64,000 bases of DNA from Pempheris klunzingeri (GCF_042242105.1 NC_092013.1:10599618-10663617), one strand, 5' to 3'. Shown: positions 15,801-29,518, counted from the stretch's first letter. The notes: a model not told the origin generated them from the letters alone. Numbers and translations are program-made.

Positions 15801-18800
15801 AATCAAGGAGAAATGCTAGTTCAAAAGATTCAAACAATCTGAAGTCTGTGTTGTCAACTGCTAGTCCGACTGAGGCCTACACATGTAGAAAGTATGGATG
15901 TCTGAATTTTTCTTAATTGTGATCATGATGTGTACTAAGTGTGACATTTTTCGGTTGAAACCATGTCACTGTTCTCTGATGGACAAACTATGTAATTGAT
16001 GCGCTGTTTCATAAATTACCTGAAATATTGGGCCTGGCTGATTTATCGATCAGGCTGTGGTCTTTTTAAGTTCTATTGAATTCAACAAACTGAGGAAAGA
16101 ATGGAAACATAAATAAAGTAGTGGAGGTACCTTAACTGACACAGTATGCTGCAGTTGTAGGGGTTAAATCCTTTTTTCCAAGGGTGTGAAAATCAGCATT
16201 ATGACTCACTCATCAGGGTCAGGTCATTACTTAAAGAACAACATACGGTGTATATCAGTGTATATGTTTGTGAAACCACCACAAAACCAGGCTTAGCACT
16301 AGCGACATACAGTTCTAATAAGTACCTGTCCCCCTTTTTTATTTAGTTTCATATGTGTGTGTTGTTGGACCTTGCAATATTATGACAGCTGGTATCTTTT
16401 GTGTGCAAATAAACATGCCTGTTCTATTGTTTGTCCCTTTCAGCTTTTGAAGAAACAGACATACCTCCCTCAGAGAGACCCGGGAGGCGACCTTCTGATG
16501 GCTGTGGACCACTGCTTCTCCATCCGCGGTCAGGGAACGGTCATGACTGGGACCATCCTGCAGGGGTCGTTGGCCATCAATGACACTGTGGAAATCCCAG
16601 CGCTAAAGGTATGCTCCCGAAAATGGGCGCAAATTTCAAACAAGTGTAATAACATAGCAGAGTGCTGGAAATTCTTTTGTAGAAACCACAGAGTTTCGGA
16701 AGTTGAGAAGTTGACTGGAAGTGGGCAGACAGAGGGAGAGGTGGCCGAGTGGGTTCAGAGGATGTGTCAATTTAATGTGAGGGAAGGATGAGGAGACTGG
16801 GGGTGGACTGGCAGCGCAGGAGTTGGGTAATTTAGACCACATGCACACTTTCAGCCAGGCTCAGCAGTTTTGCCTGCATTTATGACATTCACCTCTTGGT
16901 GGCAGCAAATGGCTAAATTAACAGTCATTTGTTATGGAGGTTTGATGTGTGCCACCACTTTTCATTTGGTCAGTGTATCATAATGGACAACAAAAAACAT
17001 ACAAAAACATTGTGGTGTGCCTGATACCACGATCATAGACGGGTAGATTGACCAAAAATGCCATTTATCACTACAAATAATCCACATACATTATTTTTCA
17101 CTAAGACATTTCAAATGTCTCAGTATATATACACATTATATTTCATTTGATCACTGGCAGTCTTTAGTGAGCAAAAGCAATATTTTAACTGCTTTGTTAT
17201 CTCTTAAAGAAAGAGGTGGCTTAAACTGCAAGTTGTGCATATTTAATGAGCGGTTTACTCAAGTATGTGCATATTTTATTGACAAAAACCCATAAGTCCT
17301 CTATAGGGCCTTTTCATTTGCTCTAAAACATCCCTGTTCTCTGGAGATAACAACTTTTCTTAATCTCATCCTGTATTCCATATTTAGAATTATTATATAT
17401 TAGTATTATTATTATAAAGAATTATTTGACATTTAAGCGTGCATGACTGAAGCATTGTGAGCTATGAATATTTAGCAGCAAAAATGTAACGTACAGTGGA
17501 TTTGTGCTTTCTCTTGTGAACTGTGTTCCAAATCTGTTCCATTGATTATTGTGTCTCTTTGCTGTTTCACATCAGGTGACTAAGAAGATAAAGTCGGTGC
17601 AGATGTTTCGGAAGCCAGTGTCGGGGGCCATGCAGGGGGATCGTGTGGGTGTGTGCGTGACACAGTTTGACCCTAAACTGTTAGAGCGGGGTGTGGTGTG
17701 CACTCCCGGGTCCCTGCGCACCCTCTATGCAGCTGTCATCTCCGTGAGGAAGATAGGCTACTTCAAGGGCTCTCTTGCGACCCGTGCCAAGTTTCACATC
17801 ACCGTGGGTCATGAGACTGTCATGGCGAGGGTTAACTTCTTTGGCCTGCCACCCATGGGTGCCTCCGAGCCCCCTTCAGAGACTAAACCACCTCCATCAC
17901 AGCCCCACTCTCTGGAAACACCCTTCACCTTTGACAGGGAGTACTTCTACCAGGATGAATACATCACTTGTCAGGGAGAGACAAGCTCAGGGCCTGACCC
18001 AGAGCAGTGGGCCTTGTTGGAGTTTGAGCGGCCGGTCACATGTCCCTCACTCTGCCTGGTGATCGGTTCCAAGCTGGACACAGACATCCACGCCAATGCA
18101 TGCAGGCTGGCCTTCCAGGGCTATCTGCTACATGGGTTTGAAGATAAAGGCTATGCTGAAACTGCTCTGCCTCGTCTGCGCATCTACAAGACGAAACATA
18201 AGGAGGGACAGGTGGAAAGGGTGAGTGGACACTCAGCAGTTCATGTAATTAGGTCTTTTACTGACCTCTCTGCTCACCCTAGAGTATTATCCTGGCTCCT
18301 CTGCCCTTTCTCTCACCTTTTACTCCTTCTTGTGACTTCTTCTGTACTTCTTTGGATGTTTCTCATTGCTGGTGTCACTGGAGCGTGCATCTCACACAGA
18401 GCCCCTATTGTATATTCATAAACATACACGTACACACAAACAAGCATGCATATGCAGCCCTGACGAGTAGTGTTTCAAGCATGGGCGGTTACGCATGCCT
18501 TAGCAAGTGCGGTGACACAGGAGTGTGCGTGGGTGGCCGCCTGACGCCACTAACCCTGTCTAGCTGGCACTGTTTGGACACACCTGAGTGGCACAGGAAT
18601 ACCCACATGAGTGTCTGAGTTAACCTGACTCTTCGCTCACTTCTCTCTCAGCATGTTTCTGTCTCTCTGATTCCTGTAACGTTCCGTCCTGAGCTCTGGT
18701 TCATGCTGATCCATATCTCATCTAATTCTGTTGTTTTCTTATTGACTTCAACATCTGATTTGACAATTTTTCAAGAAGACCTCTCACTTTTCACCGTTTG

Positions 18801-21800
18801 CATTTTCATATGTGAGCGCGCTGAAGGTGTTGGTGTCGTTTTGTGCTGTACAGTTAACCTTTTTCTGTGTGCACCCTCATGCAGGGTCACTCTCAGGTCA
18901 GAGGTCAAGTGTGTGAACTAGTTTCCTGCTGTTAGCACCTCAGGCTGTTGACAGCCCCAGTCACTGACTCAGGAGAAGAACAGTGTGTGCTAAAGGTCAG
19001 ACCGTGGTCGTGTGACTTTACATTTGTCGTTCATCTGTCTTCCAGATAGAGGCAGTTATGTTTCAAGACTTCAGAATTCCTTTTTTGAAAAAGAACACAT
19101 TACTGGCATTGTTGAGATATGACGGCCTCGTCCAGTCACAATTCATACGGTCTGCCAGACGTGTACAGCAACTGTATTTTTTTTTATCAGCGCATCAGTC
19201 ACGCTTGAGGGACGTTAGGGTCAAACGTTCAAGAATGAATGAGGGTTAGGCAGAAGAGAGAGGAAGAGCTGGCGGTGGGGGGGTGAGATGGAGACAGAAT
19301 GGTGCCCTCCTGTTATCTGATTAGTGGCAGGTTAAGATCGACTTAGTGATGGATGATAAGAAAGAAATACAAACAAATATAGCATAAAATGTGCAGGAGG
19401 ATGAAAGAGAGTGCGAGACAGAGAGGCGGCAAGCCTCGAAGAATGTGGCTGACAGTGAGTGGTACTGTTGATGAGGGCACAAGACAGATCAGCTCTTCTT
19501 CCTCACCCTGCCATCGTGACAAGATCTAGACATCAGAGGAAGGAAACAGGAGATCAAATTAAAATAAATCTTTTTTCACAGGCATAATTAGATCACGAGC
19601 TTGCAGACCATGTAGCAAGAACTTCTAATATTGTGCCACATTTTTGCTTTCGTTGTATCTGTCAGTAATGCTGCAGCTCATAAGACTCTTCTTTTTCTTG
19701 CGCTCAGGTGACCAACGATTATACTGTGATCGGCCGCAACCTGTTCAAGAAGGAGACCAACCTCCAGCTCTTTGTGGGATTAAAGGTCACACTGTCGACA
19801 GGCGAGACTGGCGTTATCGAGGGTGGGTTTGGACAGAGCGGGAAGTTCAAGATTCAGGTACAAGGTAAGAATCACCTGAGGTGAGGAATTATTGTCTCTA
19901 ACACACCAGTACTGAAACCACAGGTGCTGACTAATGGCACCAGTGGTTTGAGTCACACATATCAAACTCAGTGTGGCTTTTGATAATGTTATCTATGACA
20001 GCAAAGACAAGGCTCCCTCTCTTCATCAGTAAGCACATCCAGAGCACTTTCCTCTATCCATCCCTGGATTTTGAGGCTATACGGACAGTTTTCAGGATGC
20101 GGTAAGAGTGGTAGGCCCGACATCCTGAGCCACATTCCCAGGATTCCTCTGGGGATTGCCTGTGTTCCGGGGGAAGTCTGTTCTGTGTTTATTTTACCTT
20201 CTGTTGCTCTGAACCCACTGCTCCACACCGGGAGGGAAGAGAAAACAAAAACATTTAGAAAGAGAACCTTACCTACATCCTCTCCACTGCCTCACGCTTG
20301 CATACTCAGAAGTCTCAGACATACTGACACACACATCTTCAGGCATGAACGTAGTGCAGACAGGCAGTGATGTTCATGTGAGACTCCCTATGGGCAGCAG
20401 GGCAAAGATGAGACGATTCTGCTGATAAGGCGTAGGTCAAATGATTGATACGGCAGTGTATTGGATAGCTTAAGACCGGAGTGGACTGGTAATACTACAT
20501 TTTACCACTAGGTGGCGCACATGACTCAGCCGCTCCCAATTGAACATGATGAGAGTCCACGAATGAGAGTGTCGCGGCACCACAAGGACAACTGTAAAAC
20601 CGCCCAGTTTAAACTTTGTCCTTATCATCAAAATAAGAGAAAATTATTTTGAACTTTTTAAAGAACTAGAAATTAGGCCCTCAGTAGGAGATCATCTGGT
20701 TTGTGAGGAAAATGAGATCGTTGTTTTTAGCCTCAGAAGCTAACACGGCTAACGTAGACATACAGTGCGGTCATGCAACAGCATCTCAGCGTCTTTCTCG
20801 TTGTCTGCTTGTTTGTTAGTTTTCCAGTTTTATCCGGAACAGGCGCTAAAAACAAATATTAGTAACTTTACTCCGACGCTAGTTGTTTTATTTATAGCCT
20901 AAACATAACATAATATCATGTTAATCATGTTGTCATTTTGCTTAAATGTGATATAATATAGGCTGTATTTGGCCTGCATAAAATTAAACTGCTAATCTCG
21001 TAGACTGGACAGGACCAGCAAAGTGGGACACTGACCCAACCTTAATAATGGAATATGATCACTTACAATTCTTAATCAAAAATGTGATAAAACGTTTCCA
21101 TGGTGGCACAAATATACATGCTGCGTATCACAGCTCTTTGAAGATGTTTTATTCCAGTTGTATATAAAATTCTGCAAAAGTGAAAGCATGTCATAATGTA
21201 GACAGAGCGGGGGCCTTTTTCCTCTTAATATAAATATTAATTTGCAGGACAAAACATGACTTGTTGCTGTTTGTCAGTACAATACAGTTAGAGTTTCCTT
21301 TGAATGCCTGAAAGAGAAAGTCTTTCTCTTGCATTTCTTTTGTTAAGGACACTCACATGAACCGAAGAGAATGAATGAAAATATGAAAGGGTGTCTGCTT
21401 TCAGGCAGACTTAACTGCTCAGTGTTTTTCTGTTGTCACAACTCATACTGCATTATTTCTTATTATTTCTCATTAGTAATAGGAAGTTTTCTCTGTTATT
21501 GATTGGTCCATAAATTGTCTCATAGTTTCATAAATCCTGACGTTATGCTAAAATATACGTTTCACTTTAACATACAAAACAAACAGAAGCAACAAATCTG
21601 CACATTTGAGAAGCTGGAATCAGAGTGTATTTTCTGTTGGAGATCAATCAAATCAACTCAGGTGGGCAGAGAGATTATCATTCCTCCACACTGTTATCTG
21701 GTGTAAGTGAAGAAAACACACTGGTCTAAACCTGGTGTTACATTGCTCCTACAAAAATACATTTGCTGCCAACTTGACTACCGGCCCTTTTTATTTGTCC

Positions 21801-22965
21801 ACCAAAGCCAATTTTTAGCCATATTTGGTTGTTATTGGGTGTTAATTTTAGCCCTTGTTTGATAATCACTGTCTGAGGGAGTATGCCACCAGTCATATGC
21901 TTAATACTTCACATGCACTTCTCTTTAGCTTCAGCGATAGTCCCATTCCTCTTTAAGCCTGTGCACTGTGTTTTTTTTTTAAATACAAGATGTAGTATAT
22001 GCAATAGGACAAATGTGTAAAAGTACAATACCTATGTGTCACCTCTATAGGAACACTAATCATTTAAGTTTGGGTATGTGAGTGTGTTTTGTGGTTGTAA
22101 ATAAACATTTTCAGTTGATCGTAGATAACAAGAGGAGATTTCTAGTTGCGTTGCAACCATAACAACCCTCACGTCGGCATAACGATAACAAGAAGAATGC
22201 TGGCGCCGTTGTACGTGAGGTCAGACAGCGTGCGTGTGAAGCTGTGAAATCAGAACATTTCTTACCTTTCATGCGCAAAACGGCAAACAAGCAGCCAGTT
22301 TCTATCCTCGAAGCACACGCACAGTGCATGGCATAGAGGAATTTATAGTGCGTGTATGAGGAGCATCGTACGGCAACTCAGCGTTCATGGGAAATAGCTC
22401 AGCACGGCTGAGAACGAGGCCCAAGTGAAGGAAAGAGTTATGATTGTGAGCCAGACTAATGCAGAGAGTCGAGGAGCAACTGAGACCTGGATCTCTGCTC
22501 ATTTTCATCAGTTACATCAGGAGGATGAAGCTGATCTCGAGGTCAGAGCTGATACAGCAACTACCGCACACATAACAGGGAAGAAAAGATCTCTATCAGG
22601 CAGCAGATTTACCTACGGTGAGATGATTACTCTGACCTGTACATAGTGTGGGGCAGTATACAATATGATCTAGATTTATTACATTTATTACTATTTGTGT
22701 TATGATTCTTGATTGTTTTAAAAAAAAAAAATAGTACACAACCAACCTCTTTACTTGACCTGCTCGTTTATCTTTTTCTTCAGAGGGCCTTCACCCAGAA
22801 ACCAAGCAGTTGTTATCCTCCACCTGTAAGAAGAGAGGGAAGGGTGGAAGCAAAGGGGGACCAACAAATGAAGAGGAGCCCAAAACAGATTCTCAGCCTG
22901 TTAGTATTCACTTGCATTTCAAGCGGTATGTCTTTGATCCCCATAAAAAGATGGTTCAATCTTGA
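12887..22965 (+). CDS. eefsec: EEFSEC, selenocysteine-specific elongation factor
   Basis: Seven exons: 12887-13190, 14845-15052, 15325-15421, 16444-16608, 17576-18220, 19708-19864 and 22784-22965 (TGA). They join in frame to 585 residues (human 596). This translational GTPase carries Sec-tRNA to the ribosome at UGA codons through SBP2 and the SECIS element. The G domain shows G1 GHVDSGKT (residues 20-27), G3 DCPGH (88-92) and G4 NKID (142-145), with the AAKPGGPEAP loop after it. EF-Tu-like domain 2 includes DHCFSIRGQGTVMTGTI, and domain 3 includes HITVGHETVM. The C-terminal domain IV (exons 5-7) has the QLFVGLKVTLSTGE block, a Lys/Gly-rich linker and the end FKRYVFDPHKKMVQS, very close to human. 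The last exon lies 2.9 kb beyond exon 6 and is easily missed. Start choice: first ATG before the G domain, as in the family. Confidence 0.96.
13345..13545 (+). repeat. Teleost interspersed repeat in EEFSEC intron 1
   Basis: The stretch beginning near 'tattaggtacacctgg' and including 'gccctgcaataaatcc', 'ctgtctattttagatg' and 'ttttatccaccctattt' resembles a short high-copy fish repeat that I recognise but cannot name with certainty. It has no coding potential. Confidence 0.55.
14027..14040 (+). promoter_or_regulatory. CTCF-like motif in EEFSEC intron 1
   Basis: CCAGCAGAGGGCGC agrees closely with the CTCF core consensus as I remember it (CCASYAGRKGGCRS). It is on the plus strand. Occupancy cannot be inferred from sequence alone. 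Confidence 0.55.
15422..17575. other. EEFSEC introns 3 and 4 (around exon 16444-16608)
   Basis: Two introns of about 1.0 kb each flank exon 4. They are AT-rich and carry no recognisable repeat or RNA gene. A CTCTTGGTGGCAGC at about 16893-16906 is a weaker CTCF-like match. The open frame running past exon 4 is simply the exon read through its donor at 16609. Confidence 0.55.
18221..19707. other. EEFSEC intron 5
   Basis: A 1487-base intron; the exon 5 reading frame continues for about 200 bases past the donor at 18221 by chance. I see no repeat family or conserved element that I can support. Confidence 0.6.
19865..22783. other. EEFSEC intron 6
   Basis: The largest intron of the gene (2919 bases) separates the last coding exon from the rest. 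It holds a strong CTCF-like motif at 20505-20518. Short open frames at 20071-20370 and on the minus strand at 19989-20228 have no recognisable features. Confidence 0.65.
20505..20518 (+). promoter_or_regulatory. CTCF-like motif in EEFSEC intron 6
   Basis: CCACTAGGTGGCGC is a near-ideal match to the CTCF core consensus, in the same orientation as the motif at 14027. Two forward sites 6.5 kb apart flank most EEFSEC exons and sit between the gene cluster and the gene desert. Confidence 0.6.
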
Positions 22966-23500
22966 CCTCTGCTGCACACACTGGGAGCAGAGTTCTTATA
23001 GAGGTGAGGGGGAAGCCAGGCCTCTGTATCAGGGCTATAGTAACTTTCTTGTCTTAGCCTCTTTTTATGGAGATGGTGACAGTCTGTTGAAATGCAATGA
23101 ATGTGGAATGCTGAACGCATGTGAAACAATGATTGTCTTATCTCTCTCTTTATGGGGATGGGCTTAATCCAGTTTGCTCCATCACAAGGGCAGAGGCTGC
23201 CCTTCTGTCCCTGATACATTTGAGTTGTCTTTAAACTTTTGTTTTTCTTTGTAAGTCTGAATCACTTCTTTTGACTTACAGCAAACTCTAATTCAGCTGA
23301 GCCTTAATTGGTACAAATAAAACTTTCTGTTCTCACTGTCTGCTTCTTGGTCTGTAGCTGGGATAAAGGTTAGACCTTTTTAGTTTAATTTGCTGTAATG
23401 GCAGTTTGTAGGGCTGCATTTTACCCAGAATTGCAATTATACCAGAAGTTACTTGACTTGAATTCGATACTGATCTTTTCAGAAAGACGAATAAAGCAAA
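22966..23500 (+). terminator. EEFSEC 3' UTR with poly(A) signals
   Basis: After the TGA at 22963-22965, AATAAA hexamers occur at 23316-23321 and 23490-23495. Either would give a 3' UTR of about 350-550 bases. The open frame running through the stop region in another frame is not a gene. Confidence 0.5.
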
Positions 23501-25316
23501 CCTGTACTGAAACTCTATTTCTGACTTCCTTTTCTGTGTGCCAATTCCCTTTATGAATACAATAAGATTGTAATAGCAAAGGATTTAATTGTCTTGTCCC
23601 AAACAAGCTGAATTCTTCAGTAATTATGTACCAAAACCTAATTATTTTACCCAATATGCACAACATGAAGCAATCTCCATGTTAGCTGCAGTTTGTACAG
23701 TATGTGCACCTACAGCGGCAAATGTGCAATAGCCAAAGAGATGCTGTATCCACGTATTTTAATATGATTCCTACACCCTGAACTGAACCCTGAACTTTAA
23801 TGTACGTCTGATCTGTGACTTTCTGTGGTTGGTTTGTTCTGCTCTCATCTGTACTGTACAGCATACTGGGCACATTTTACCTTTTATAATTTCCTATGTA
23901 AGTTTTCCTGATGTCACTCTGTCCAGAACTGATTCGATACATATACAGTCCCAGCGGTAACTAATATCCATAACAAGTGTACCTACTACTGCGGCATGCT
24001 GTTTGAACATGTCTACTGAAGCACATTACACTGGTCAGCAAACGCATGATCGATACATGATGTAAGATTTAGAGATTTAGAAAAGGCATGCCAGGCTACT
24101 TTTGTACTTTTATGTATGCTATTTTTAAATAGTTTTAATAGGTTTAAGTAGATAGGTAGGTTTTTTTAATAGGTGTTAAAGGGATTTTAAAAAGCAATAA
24201 ATTAGTCATACTTGGGTATTCAGAGCATTATCTACATTATCCTTAAACACTAGGTCAAGATTCAATTCTGCATATATTTTTAATTTTCTCTTTCAGTTTA
24301 AGATTTTCCATGTTTAAATGAAAAGACAAATAGGAAATAGAAGGAAAAATGTAATAATGATTGTTCATATTGTAGGTGATTGATGGTGCTGTTAATCAGC
24401 CAGGCACTGAGAACTGTATAGGGTGGAAATGATCATGTCTCCATGTGCATATGTTCATCCATCCTGTCACAGAAGTGTTGTGGGGTGGGGCAGTGAGAGA
24501 GCAGGACACTCAGTATGTAGCCGATGATGTCAGCAAACTGTCCCTGTGAACAGCGACTCTATCTCCGCAGGAATCTGTGGAAATTGGAGAGAGAGAGGGA
24601 GGAGGGAGGAGAAGCAGGAGCAAGAGGGGACACTGGAAGGATTGTTCCTCTGAGTGACAGTCCTTTTAGTCTTATCTCCTCTCGTTCCTCTTATAGAAAA
24701 CCAGACAGGAGGAAAAAAAAATCTCGCTTTTTGCTCCTGTGTCTCTCCAATTTCTCTTTCTTACTCCACCTCTTTCATTCTCCATCCATTCTAGTTTTTA
24801 TTGAAAACCCTTTTCTCCTTTACTGATCTGATCAGCATGAGACTTTAATGGAAATAATCTTTTTGGGTCATAAATAGTTTCCTCAATGTCATAATTTTAC
24901 AGGCAGGCGATGAAGATGCACATATTCGTGTCATTGCTGCAACATATTCAGGTGGAAATGGACGTGACAATACTTTTTTTTAAACCTATAAACCAGTTTT
25001 CATATCTAAAATCAAATCTGTATGTTTATCTGCATGTTATTCTTCTTTAACAGTTAAAAACAATCTGCTCAAAATATATAAATTAGCTGAAAGCCATTAC
25101 TGCCTTGCATTACAACTTAATTGAAAAAAATAAAGGCATATTGATATAATTGTAAACTGGATCAATTTGCCAATGCATCTTGGTACATGATGATTATTTT
25201 CATCCTCTTTGTCTTTATAAAGATCCTTCATTAATACAGACGCTGGTGTGTGGCTGCACCGCGTTTCCCTCCTATGTTTTAATATGCATGCTAATCCCGT
25301 TGTGTCTGTATGCATG
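23501..25316. other. Gene desert, first segment
   Basis: AT-rich unique-looking DNA without a recognisable exon, RNA gene or named repeat. A purine-rich stretch (GAGAGGGAGGAGGGAGG-like) lies at about 24585-24630 and explains the 100-codon open frame there. Confidence 0.55.
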
Positions 25317-25321
25317 TGTTT

Positions 25322-25430
<109 letters not shown>

Positions 25431-25585
25431 CGTGAGACAGAGACACTACACTCCCTCCCGAGCTTAGGTGAGGAGGTTTGGGTGGACTGTAATCCGCTTT
25501 TGCAGCCGTAGCTGATTGTGGCAGGAGGAAACGGACAGGGAGGCTATGGGACAGCAGCTGGGAGTGCGTTCTCACCTCAGCTCAT

Positions 25586-25587
<2 letters not shown>

Positions 25588-25653
<66 letters not shown>
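25588..25653. repeat. Pure (AC)n microsatellite
   Basis: About 33 AC units, complementary to the TG array 158 bases to the left, so the two together are a long inverted repeat. Confidence 0.95.
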
Positions 25654-25658
<5 letters not shown>

Positions 25659-25719
25659 ACAGTTATGTTTCCATCACTTCAGAGGACATCACACTGACTT
25701 ACTTTCATTTCCTGGAGAC

Positions 25720-25880
25720 TTGCCCTAACCCTAACCGTAATCACTACTCGCCTAAACCCAACCTTTACCCTAACCTTAAACCAAGTCAGCCACGCTAAAA
25801 TTTAATTGCATTGCATTTTGTGTGAGACCCCAAAATGTGACTCTGAAAACAGATTTATGTCCTTACAACATGAGCAGTAC
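25720..25880. repeat. CCCTAACC-rich teleost repeat fragment
   Basis: Telomere-like CCCTAACCCTAACC motifs are followed by degenerate derivatives and then a 'ccccaaaatgtgac' block. This composition is common in fish intergenic repeats that end next to CA arrays. The family is not assigned. Confidence 0.5.
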
Positions 25881-28800
25881 ATGATACATTCACACCCACA
25901 CACTCAGTGTCACCAAGCCAGGACAAGAGATAGATCACATCTACTGTTCTTCCTGTAATTAGGGCCCAGTGCTCATATTCTTAACAATTCCCCATGAGAC
26001 TCCCTATATTTTTTCCTTTTAAATCTCTCCTCTCCCTCCACAGAGATAAGGCACAGCCATGATGATTTCCCTTCAATACCCTTGTCCTTTTTATGCTGGC
26101 GACCCTCAGGTCAGCTAGGAGCCGAGGGTCAACATGTGAGCTTCTGAATGTTTATAGATGGGAAACAGTCACTGATGAGCAGAGATAACAGGCGGCGAGT
26201 AAGAGAAAGAAACAGAAGGAAGGGAATAGAGGCTGATTTATTGACAAGGCAGAGAAGGAGAGCAAGAAAAGAGTTTTAAGTGTGGTTCAAGGCAGAGGAG
26301 AGTGAAAAGACTAATTAGCAGCCATTTGACTGATAAATGGGTGCAACATTAATTAACAATTTAACCAGTGGGGGGGGTGGTGGTTAGGCAGCTGATGTGC
26401 TCTCTCTTTTGCTCACACATATTCCCAAGCTTCCTCCAGACTATAATATTCCTATCTTTATTGTCTGACAGTGTGTTTTTGTTGCTCAAAAGCGGCTTGA
26501 GAAGCACTTTTTTTTTCACCTTTCTCTGTGGTTGATACCCAAACAGCTCCATTCAGGTGTTGGTCTTTACCAGCCTGTCCAATATGGTTGTTACGGTATC
26601 ACCCTCCTCTGATAGAGACGATGTTTATTGCTGATTATTTGATGACAGGAGTTGTATGAGACAGCTCCACCGTGCTAATGAGCAGGGACAAAGATAGAAT
26701 CACCCTCAGCCCCCTCACTCCTCTCAACCCTCGCTTGCAAATATAATTAGCTGTGATTAAAATGGGTACTGTTTAATTAATACCATCGCAGCCTCTTTCA
26801 GCCGACTTCTCCATTTCCGGTTCTGCTTATCTCCCATCCCCCCACCAGCTGTGGAAGTCTTTCTAGTTGTTTTTGACATCCGTCTGTGTGAATCCTGCTT
26901 ATAAATATAGGTCTGCCTCTATTATTAAGCTGTGTGGTTTTACTGATGCAAAAATTGTTTGAACTTGTACTGTATCGCTGGTATTGTTTGCAAATTCCAC
27001 GGGTGGAAGATGAGTGAAGATCACCACATTGCAAAAATACTTTATAGCACTGAATAGCCTTGCATTCAAAGATTTCTTGAATAAAAAATAGAGAAATGCA
27101 TTAGTTTTACATTAATATTATAACAAACATTTTTTTTTATCATTATTGCTGGCAGTATTTCAGTTGTCCAAGTGGGATATATTTATCTTCAGTAATGCAT
27201 AATTTTTTTTTTTTTGTAAAAATAAGTTACAATTCAGCAGTTCCATAAATAAAAGCCGATTTCCGTCTGTAGTGCAGGGAAATAGTGTAACTTTGAATTA
27301 TATAATATTACTTGTTTCTTTGTGTAGAAATAACTCAATCAAATACTGAATGTATTATTCAGTGGATCAGCTTAATTTAACTGCAAGAAGTCAAGATTAG
27401 ATGGTTGGATGGGTGGAGTTTTTTCCTCAACTTTAATATTGCAGTAAATATCATCAGTAGACAAGATGTCAGCACTTACATAACCCTAAACAAATAGTTA
27501 AATAAGCAGTTAAACTAATATCGTTTGTTGTCACTGATCCAAGTTACATAAATAAGTCTAAAATATAGGAACATAATTAACTTGTGTTTATCTTGTATGC
27601 GAACAACAAATCTCCCAATGTCAGCCTCTTTGCTTTACTTCAATTGTTGTTATTCATCCGTATTGGTGATGAGCTGATGTGTTATGTGTTATCAAAATTA
27701 GTTTTAATCTAAGTTTTTTAATTCAAAATTAAGTTATGCATTGGAATAGTAAACATTTATCAATTAATGTATTAATGCTATTAGCCACTAAAACAGTATT
27801 CAGCATTACTTTGCTTATTAAAAAGGCCACAAAATTGTTGTAAAGGGTAAACAGTAATGAAAGTAACACCCTCAAGACCACCATTGTTCTCCCATCACCA
27901 CCGAGTCGTTTGCATATCTATTCATGTCTCATTTACACATACAGGAAAATAAGCATGCAAATTAGTGCTGGAACCACAATAAAGCAATGTATTGATGTAC
28001 TGATTCCATTCCACAGCACGCAACACAAACAACTGTCTGTTTTCACTGCCGCTGTCATCCTCTCATCTGCCTCCTCATCACCTCAGGACTGGGGGACAGT
28101 CGGTGAAAAGCAGAGGCTGATGGCCGAAGAATACCAGTCGATCATTACAGCTGAGCTCAGCAGAGTCTAGCCGTCCAGGTCAGAGGTCGCCTGCAGCATC
28201 ACCTTGAAAAATGCCTGCCAGTATTCTGCATGCGCATGTGCCGATGTCACGCTGTCTATCACTCACCTCACCACCTGTGAAGGAGAGGGGGAGGCAGAGA
28301 TACATGTAAACACAATCTCAGTAGTGACTCAGAGACTGAGAAAGCTGACATGATTCTGAGAAAAAGCTTTTATGCCGTAGCCTCCATTCATTATTCATCA
28401 TTAATTCCATAAATTACGATGGTGCTATGAATTGAAATAAGACTTTATTTGTTTGAGAGCGCTTGACCAAAAAACTGTATGTTATCCACAGCTCTCAGTC
28501 ATTTCTTACATAAATACACAACATAAGAATATCTGCCAATTTATCAGCATCAGATTGTTTCATATTCTCAAACATCCCTGACAACATACAGTATAGATAA
28601 AGATTGATATTACAAAGCACACTGCTACAGACCATCTGCCACCTTAATTCAAGTGGATCAAAAGCATTTTTCCAAAACAATTTTACATTCTCTGCTAAAC
28701 TGTGCGTTTCCAGGTTAACCTTATGTTTTGTCCAGCTGGCTACAGGATCTTAACTATTATTAAACTACTGAATTTGAATTTGAGGTCCTCTGTCGGCACA

Positions 28801-29435
28801 AAAATGATCCCAATAATTATATTAAACCAACACAGTAATGAATTTGAAGGAAATGCCTGAAGCTGTTCCCTTTCAAGCATTGTGTTACTTCTCAGAGGCA
28901 GCAGGGAGGAGCATTTCAGAGTAGGGGTCCGGCCAAAATCGCTGCTGGTGGGGTCATGTGATGTGTAGGGTCATGTGAAAAGTCGCTTCCACTCAGGGTA
29001 ACCCTGTAAAAGATGTCAAGGAGATGTCAACTATTCTTGGATTTTCATGCTTGTTTTACAATCTAATGAAATGTCTTCAGGGAGCCTTGGAGAGTCCATT
29101 TAGCCGCCTACAACCCAGAGGTAGATGTAATGTTTAGATTAGTCACCAAACATGATAGTCCTACACACAGAAACCGGTCCTAACTCACTCCTTATGAGCC
29201 TGTGTCGTTAGATTTCTGAATCCACTGAGCCTAAAATATGTTAAATGAATTATTTAATTTATAAGCGTCTTCAAAACAGTATCATGTTCATGTCAGTCCG
29301 TCTAACAGTCTAAGAGTCTGAATCATGAACAAAAGATGTAATTAACAGCAGCACAATGTATCTCTTTTTGTAGTGAAGCATACAAGCTAAAATGCCTTTA
29401 TTGTTGTTGTGGTAAAAGCCGGAGAGAAATAAACA
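25881..29435. other. Gene desert with unique AT-rich DNA
   Basis: No exon or RNA gene is seen. Two stretches have the dense, low-redundancy look of regulatory DNA. About 26600-26800 has TAATTA-like and GATTA-like homeobox-type words. About 27900-28020 has a POU-type octamer ATGCAAAT at 27955-27962 and a TTTGCATAT at 27909-27917. Everything else is plain AT-rich sequence. Confidence 0.45.
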
Positions 29436-29441
29436 CACATA

Positions 29442-29445
<4 letters not shown>

Positions 29446-29482
<37 letters not shown>

Positions 29483-29483
29483 G

Positions 29484-29518
<35 letters not shown>
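29446..29518. repeat. (TA)n / (TG)n compound microsatellite
   Basis: A TA run, a GTATGTATG stretch, a second TA run and a TG run in series. The open frame starting in it is not a gene. Confidence 0.9.

Noticed and set aside
25722-25800. Telomere-like CCCTAACCCTAACC motifs (also near 59148), possible interstitial telomere
   Set aside because: Only two or three perfect units followed by degenerate ones, and such motifs are common in fish interspersed repeats.
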